DNA from: Phaseolus vulgaris
Taxonomy: Eukaryota; Streptophyta; Magnoliopsida; Fabales; Fabaceae
Direction: 5' to 3'
NCBI RefSeq assembly: GCF_000499845.2
Contig: NC_023757.2
Location: 37,533,314 to 37,597,313 of the forward strand
Length of the DNA: 64,000 nucleotides
Below the pieces are notes generated by a model that saw nothing but the letters and a program-made list of their open reading frames with translations, did not search any database and had not been told where the DNA came from. Below, in pieces: positions 59,346 to 64,000 of the stretch; position 1 is the stretch's first letter; each line of letters begins with the position of its first letter. Made by a program: the position numbers and the translations under genes.

Positions 59346-60630
59346 AAAAAAACTTTTGTCCTCAAAATTACCTAAAAAAATAATTAGGATATGATTCACT
59401 TGTCTTCTTTTTCATCTCCCGCATATAAGATCTCACAACACTTTGACCTTTCACAACACTTTGGCCTTGTTTACACTTTCATTTCAAAAGATGGATTTTC
59501 TCTTACATGAATTAAATCAAATTTTGTGTGACTAACTTTCCTTTTGTTGTATACCAAGTTAACCATCCAATCTATTTTTCCTCAATCTTAAACACACAAT
59601 TTAGGTTAGTCTTATGTTTTTCAAGCTTCTAGAATAATATTTTTGCATAAAGGTTATTGTCAAAAATGTCTAAGACGATGTTGATGTAATCAAACTTCAC
59701 GATCCATGACTTGACTTGTTATAAGAACTATATAAACATATGCATGATATAAATCAATATCAATATAGAAATCTTTCCATGTTTATTGGAAAGATTACCT
59801 TTAATTTTTAATGGACATGATATGATACTAACCTTTCTAACTCATTTTGTTTTTTTTTAACAATATTCTTAAATTCAAAAAAATGTGTAATTATATTACT
59901 CACCTAACTCTAACTCATTTTGTTTTTTTCTTAACAATATTCTCAAATTAAAAAAGTGTGCAATTATATTACTCACCTAACTGTTGCGTCTCAAAAAATG
60001 TATTGTATGTTTCAACACTAGAATATTAATTGTAAAATTGACTTGCAATGCGACCAAGTTTGGTAAAATAAAAGTTATTTTTTTCATTGAAATGCATCAT
60101 TTTTTTCCAACACTAGTCTTTTTAGGACTAAAAGTAGGATTTGCCATTGCTTCATTTCTCCAAAGGATTCATCCTCATCTTTATAAAAAGATAAATATAC
60201 TCCAATCAAGCGTAAACTTCTTTAACATTAGTTACATACCTCTTTCACCACTTTTATCAAACTAATGTCTTCTTTTTGGTCAATTATCCACATAACATCA
60301 AGCATACCATTCATTTTCATATAAAAATATTTAGTTTTATTTGTTTTTAATAGGTTTAAATATTTTTAAAATTTGAATCAACCAATTGCTTCTCTTTCAC
60401 TTCTTTTAGAAACTTGTTAAGCATATGACAAATAATATGAGTTGAAGATATAGGAATTTCTAAATCCTACATTCTAAATTCTAAATCTTTAATCATAGGT
60501 GTTGACACTTGTGTCTTCTCATGAATTGAAGCATATGTAGCAACATTTCCTATCTTAGGATGGTACCTCAACAAAAAATTGTAATCTTTCAAAAACTCCA
60601 TCAATTTTCTATTATCTACTTTCGTTATTT
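59346..60630 (-). pseudogene. Ty3-gypsy relic (RNase H end to 3' end of pol)
   Basis: On the minus strand 60,630-60,510 reads KVDNRKLMEFLKDYNFLLRY then HPKIGNVATYAS, which fits the RNase H C-terminus of gypsy elements (WLEFLKDYDxxxxYHPGKANVVADALS). At the far end, 59,390-59,345 reads AATTTTGAGGACAAAAG, then a T-run and TTAGGAATAG, resembling the end of pol and the tract before the 3' LTR. The 1.1 kb between are too decayed and too short for a full integrase. No LTR recognised. Confidence 0.45.
59838..59985. repeat. 73-bp tandem duplication
   Basis: TAACTCATTTTGTTTTTTT at 59,838 and 59,911, each followed by AACAATATTCT and ending TTATATTACTCACCTAACT. Several differences separate the copies, so it is old. 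Confidence 0.85.
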
Positions 60631-61757
60631 GTAGGATAGGAAACTAATTGTATAATAACACTATTTCATTTCGACTTAGCCACGTTCAACTATTGTAATT
60701 TTCTCCTAAGTCTTTGAAGTTTCACTTCATGATAGTAAAAAATATATTTAACCACGTCTCTTTTTATGTTCAACTATTAAAAAACTTGTGTAGTACTGAT
60801 ATATATTAGTTGTGTCTAATGCAAATATATTTATTTTATAATTTTTATACTATATCATTTTCTCCAACTTATTATTTGTCGATACACAAACTTTATCTTG
60901 AACCTCAGAATTTCATTTACTTTCATTACGAGATCCTTAGCTGTTTTTGTACTTAACACTTAATTAACTTAAGTTTTCGACCATCACAATCAACCAAGAT
61001 TATCGAACTTGATAGTTTAGTAAACTTGTGAAAGGCTTGTAAACTCAACTTGTAGACTCGTAAGAGTCTTGTTCATATAAAATATTGACAAAAAAATATT
61101 TATGATACCAATTTCACATTATTAAAATAAAAAAATTCATACAACAACAAATTTATTAAGACTTTGACTTCTTTTGTTACTGAAACACAAGGTTCAAAAT
61201 CATATATCTTCAAAATCATATATCTTCCCAACAAAATGATGTTTGAATGTGAAAAATGTCTCCATTAAATAATAATTATATTTCACTTTTTTATTGTTAT
61301 CTAAAACATATCTTCGGTGTTTCCATCCAATTTACGCAACATTTTTATTTCTAGATGGAAGTGATAAAGATGTACCGACACACACTACCAATTGCAACCA
61401 TTTCCCAACATAATAATTATTTTAACTTTATTTTTTAACCACACTAAAAAAGACAAAATCTTGATAAAAAATTAAACTAATTTTTAGAATTAAGATAAAA
61501 AATTATCTTGATTTAATCATGAATGTGCATCACTTTTTTTAGATTTTTTCTTTTTCAATAATTTTATCTTCATTCATTATAATATAAACACAATCTCAAA
61601 ATTTTTTTTTGAACTTTCAACTAAAAAACTTTAGTTATCTTTAAAGTAGACATAAACAAATATATGCACATGCAAAAATAACCCACTACTATGGATGACA
61701 AAGTCAGGCAGGTCAACTCATTAAGAAAGAACGCAGCGGATGTCCTATTTCAACTTG
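60631..61757. other. AT-rich DNA, end part paralogous to 39,890-41,784
   Basis: No gene. A 19-bp tandem duplication (AAAATCATATATCTTC) lies at about 61,198-61,233. From 61,207 the sequence follows 39,890-40,135 and then 41,480-41,784, so this copy lacks about 1.3 kb present there. ATGGATGACAAAGTCAGGC at 61,691 corresponds to the hAT-like terminus at 41,733. Confidence 0.55.
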
Positions 61758-62171
61758 GGCTGATTCTCCCTACACCCAATCAAATTGGACCTGTACCCAA
61801 TTGCATTTGTGAAAGTACCGAAATACCCTTAATGAAAATGAAATTAGGGTTTAGTGATTTCTGCACCCAATCACACACCCAAGTTCGTTTATGCCATCCT
61901 CATACTCAACATCATCTCTCGCACGAGCGTCCGCATCCTCGCACCTTGGTTGGCATTTCTCTGGCAGTGTAGTGTTGAGTGGAAGGACCCCTTGAACAAA
62001 GACGAAGCTAGGAGCGCGAAGGTCGTCCATTGTTGCGCGAAGGTTTTAGGGCATCATATGCATCAGCGCACCCTACAAGCTTTTTCAAAATAAACATGAC
62101 AATGGTACAATTGGATTTTAGAATGTTTTTCGGGTGCCAATCACAATTGATTGGGTGCAGGAAGAAATTGC
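61758..62171. mobile_element. Mutator-like element 3, about 414 bp, TSD TTTCAACTTG
   Basis: Left end GGCTGATTCTCCCTACACCC then AATCAAATTGG; right end GATTGGGTGCAGGAAGAAATTGC. The TIRs belong to the same family as MULE 1 and 2. The target TTTCAACTTG occurs at 61,748-61,757 and 62,172-62,181. The paralogue at about 44,012 is the empty site (ATATTTCAACTTGTTGAC). The GC-richer interior (61,915-62,090, CGCACGAGCGTCCGCATCC) has two short frames and may be captured sequence; no domain recognised. Confidence 0.85.
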
Positions 62172-62550
62172 TTTCAACTTGTTGACTTGCTTAGGCTCAC
62201 CTCGCATAATCCGCAGTCCGCACGGGCCAAGTACAAGACGGGACAGGCTAACTCACAACCAACATATTTTAAAAAATTAGACATTTTTTTGCACCCCATA
62301 ATTTTTTTTTTTAGCCTCATAATCTCAAAAAATTTAAACTATTCATTCTAAATTTTATAATCAGTAATACAAATTTGTATTATAAAGTGTACAATCTAGA
62401 ATGTTGTACAATCTTAAACCAAATTTTAACTCTTAGATTCTATAACCCTAGAAGTCTCTAAATTTCACATTCCGAAATTAAAGATAAAACATTCAACAAA
62501 AAATGTCAAAGGATAATTATAATATTTTTTGAAGTATGGGGTGTAGTAAG
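62172..62550. other. AT-rich DNA paralogous to 44,004-44,200
   Basis: It contains the CTCACCTCGCATAATCCGCA patch and, at about 62,284-62,337, a 54-bp insertion relative to unit 1 that begins ATTTTTTTGCACCCCATA. No gene. Confidence 0.55.
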
Positions 62551-63597
62551 TAGGGGTGGCAATGCGGGCTGGCTCGCCCCGCATTTGATTCCCAATGAGT
62601 GCGATTTCATTTCAATGACCACCCCGCATAAGAGGTAACCGACGGGCCTGAGGGCCAATCCGCATAAGAAAAATATTTATTTTCAAAAATTAAAATTTCA
62701 TCAAATATAAAAAAATTTATTCTTACTATGGAAAAATTACAATTTTATACATGTTTCAATTCGTTCAATTAAGATAAAGTTATAAATTCAAGTGTGAGGA
62801 TTGTTAGAAGGTTTGATTAAAATTAACTAAAGTTTTATTTTTTGCATATATTTTTCCTATATATGTATGTGAATGTATAAGAATACCTTATCAAAGTTTT
62901 GTTATAAAATATTTTAATGAAGATGACTAATTTTTTTAACTATCCTATTTAAATCTCTTTTTTTATATTTTTTTTATTAACAAATTTAAAATATAAGATT
63001 TACTTAAAATCAAATCCAATGTCACTCTTCATACTAACTCCATGGCTCAACTAAAGACCTGGTCCTGGGTAACCTATAAAATTCATTTTGCTTATTTTTC
63101 CTTTTGTGACTGGTGTTTGGATCCCTGTTTAATTAAACATAAGTGTTTTATTTAGGTTGGTTAGACTCTATTTGTTCTAGTAGGAAGTTAGTGATAAACT
63201 TCCCAAATGAGGGTTGTTAGTTTTTGTGTGATTTTGTACATGAGTTTGGATCACTCATAAAGTGGTTCTTATTTATTTATTTTTATTGTTGATAAAAAAA
63301 AACTAACTCCTTTAAATGATTAAAATAAAATATTTTTTTTAGTAGATTAAATTCAATTTTTTAAAATAAAATAAATAAATGTTGCACTACAAGGGTGAAT
63401 GAGGTATGATTTTTTTTTACAAAAAATAAAATAATATTTTTTCATTTATACGGGTCAACCTGCCCCGCTCCGTTATTGGTCCGCTCTGGGAGTTATGCGG
63501 GGCAGGTCTAAGCAGGTCAGCAGGGTAGATTAGTGAGCTCGCCCTGCGCCTTTTAGTAGCGGGTTGCGGGCTGACCCGCCCTACATTGTCATCCCTG
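62551..63597. mobile_element. hAT-like non-autonomous element, 1047 bp
   Basis: Left end TAGGGGTGGCAATGCGGG, right end ACATTGTCATCCCTG (inverted: CAGGGATGACAATG). The subterminal regions are GC-rich and inverted (GGCTCGCCCCGC left; GGGCTGACCCGCC right). The flanks are GTAGTAAG (62,543-62,550) and GCAATAAG (63,598-63,605), an 8-bp duplication with two mismatches. There is no transposase. A LINE fragment lies inside. Confidence 0.7.
63042..63301 (+). mobile_element. LINE 3, 260-bp 3' fragment, TSD ACTAACTCC
   Basis: It starts at MAQLKTWSWVTYKIHFAYFS, then CDWCLDPCLI, the last coding part of the same LINE family, and ends TTATTGTTGATAAAAAAAA. The perfect 9-bp target ACTAACTCC lies at 63,033-63,041 and 63,302-63,310. 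It is nested in the hAT-like element, so it is younger than that insertion. Confidence 0.85.
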
Positions 63598-64000
63598 GCA
63601 ATAAGAAAGACATGGAGGTGCAGGAAGAAACTATCCTCAATCCCTAGTTCATAACACCTTCATGAAATTTGATAATAGTCTTTTTTTCCTTTTTAAAATG
63701 CATAAATTTTATAGGTTTCAATATTCATCAAATGTTAAATGCATTAGTCAGATTTTGGCCTTTTTATAATAAAATTTAAATATATAATAATATTATTATA
63801 TATATATATATATTATTTTTTAAATTAAAATAATAATCATGTATCTACATGTATTGTCTTTAAAAATATATATATTTAAAGAAATATTTATTAGTCAATT
63901 TATTATAATTTTTTTATCCATATTTTATTACATATGTCGTGAGAATAATATTATGAAACTATTTACCTAAATCATCTAAATAAGAAAAAAATTATTTTAA
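63598..64000. other. AT-rich spacer, start of locus unit 3
   Basis: After a GGAGGTGCAGGAAGAAAC segment that resembles a MULE terminus and matches 44,212, the sequence follows 44,225-44,590 and 6,320-6,680 to the end of the window. A third promoter would be expected beyond the window if the array continues. Confidence 0.7.

Noticed and set aside
62281..62550. A further MULE bounded by TTTGCACCCCATA and TATGGGGTGTAGTAAG
   Set aside because: The parallel sequence at 44,110-44,200 runs through this interval, so the two ends do not bound one insertion.

Overview
The window looks like nuclear DNA of a dicot plant, possibly a legume (low confidence on the clade). It is AT-rich and almost gene-free. 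It carries plant transposon families: a Sirevirus-like Ty1-copia element, plant LINEs with a zf-RVT domain, Mutator-like and hAT-like non-autonomous elements, a solo LTR and a Ty3-gypsy relic. I see no bacterial-type genes, rRNA, tRNA or CRISPR. Most open frames of 60-130 codons are chance frames in T-rich repeats.

The large-scale structure is a direct, nested repetition. An AT-rich block beginning at about 6,318 recurs at about 44,246 and again at about 63,655. Each of the first two leads into the same promoter-like segment (8,087 and 48,712) and then into the same mosaic of intron-like, T-rich modules. The window therefore holds the end of one locus unit (1-6,317), a complete unit of about 38 kb (6,318-44,245), a second of about 19 kb (44,246-63,654) and the start of a third. 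Unit 1 is longer because its repeat module was re-amplified (8.5-13.5, 14.5-18.0 and 18.0-21.9 kb) and because about 10 kb of copia DNA inserted.

Layout: 1-4.3 kb is a degenerate array of about 240-320 bp cassettes. 6.3-8.1 kb is an AT-rich spacer. 8.09-8.34 kb is a promoter with two E2F-like sites, a TATA box and a 45-codon frame. 8.5-29.7 kb is the repeat mosaic with 22-bp and about 75-bp minisatellites, a perfect-looking 291-bp tandem duplication and MULE-type elements. 29.75-39.88 kb holds two minus-strand copia copies sharing one LTR. 41.8-44.0 kb is a 5'-truncated LINE. 45.7-47.7 kb is a solo LTR split by two Mutator-like elements. 48.7-59.3 kb is the second promoter and mosaic, interrupted at 56.8-58.6 kb by a second LINE. 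59.3-60.6 kb is a gypsy relic. 61.2-63.65 kb is a paralogue of 39.9-44.2 kb carrying its own MULE and hAT insertions, the latter with a third LINE fragment inside.

The coding content is dead mobile elements. The only candidate host gene is the short frame behind the E2F/TATA promoter, whose start codon is deleted in the second copy. The paralogous units serve as each other's pre-insertion controls, so several insertions can be defined to the base with target-site duplications. All identities were judged by eye.
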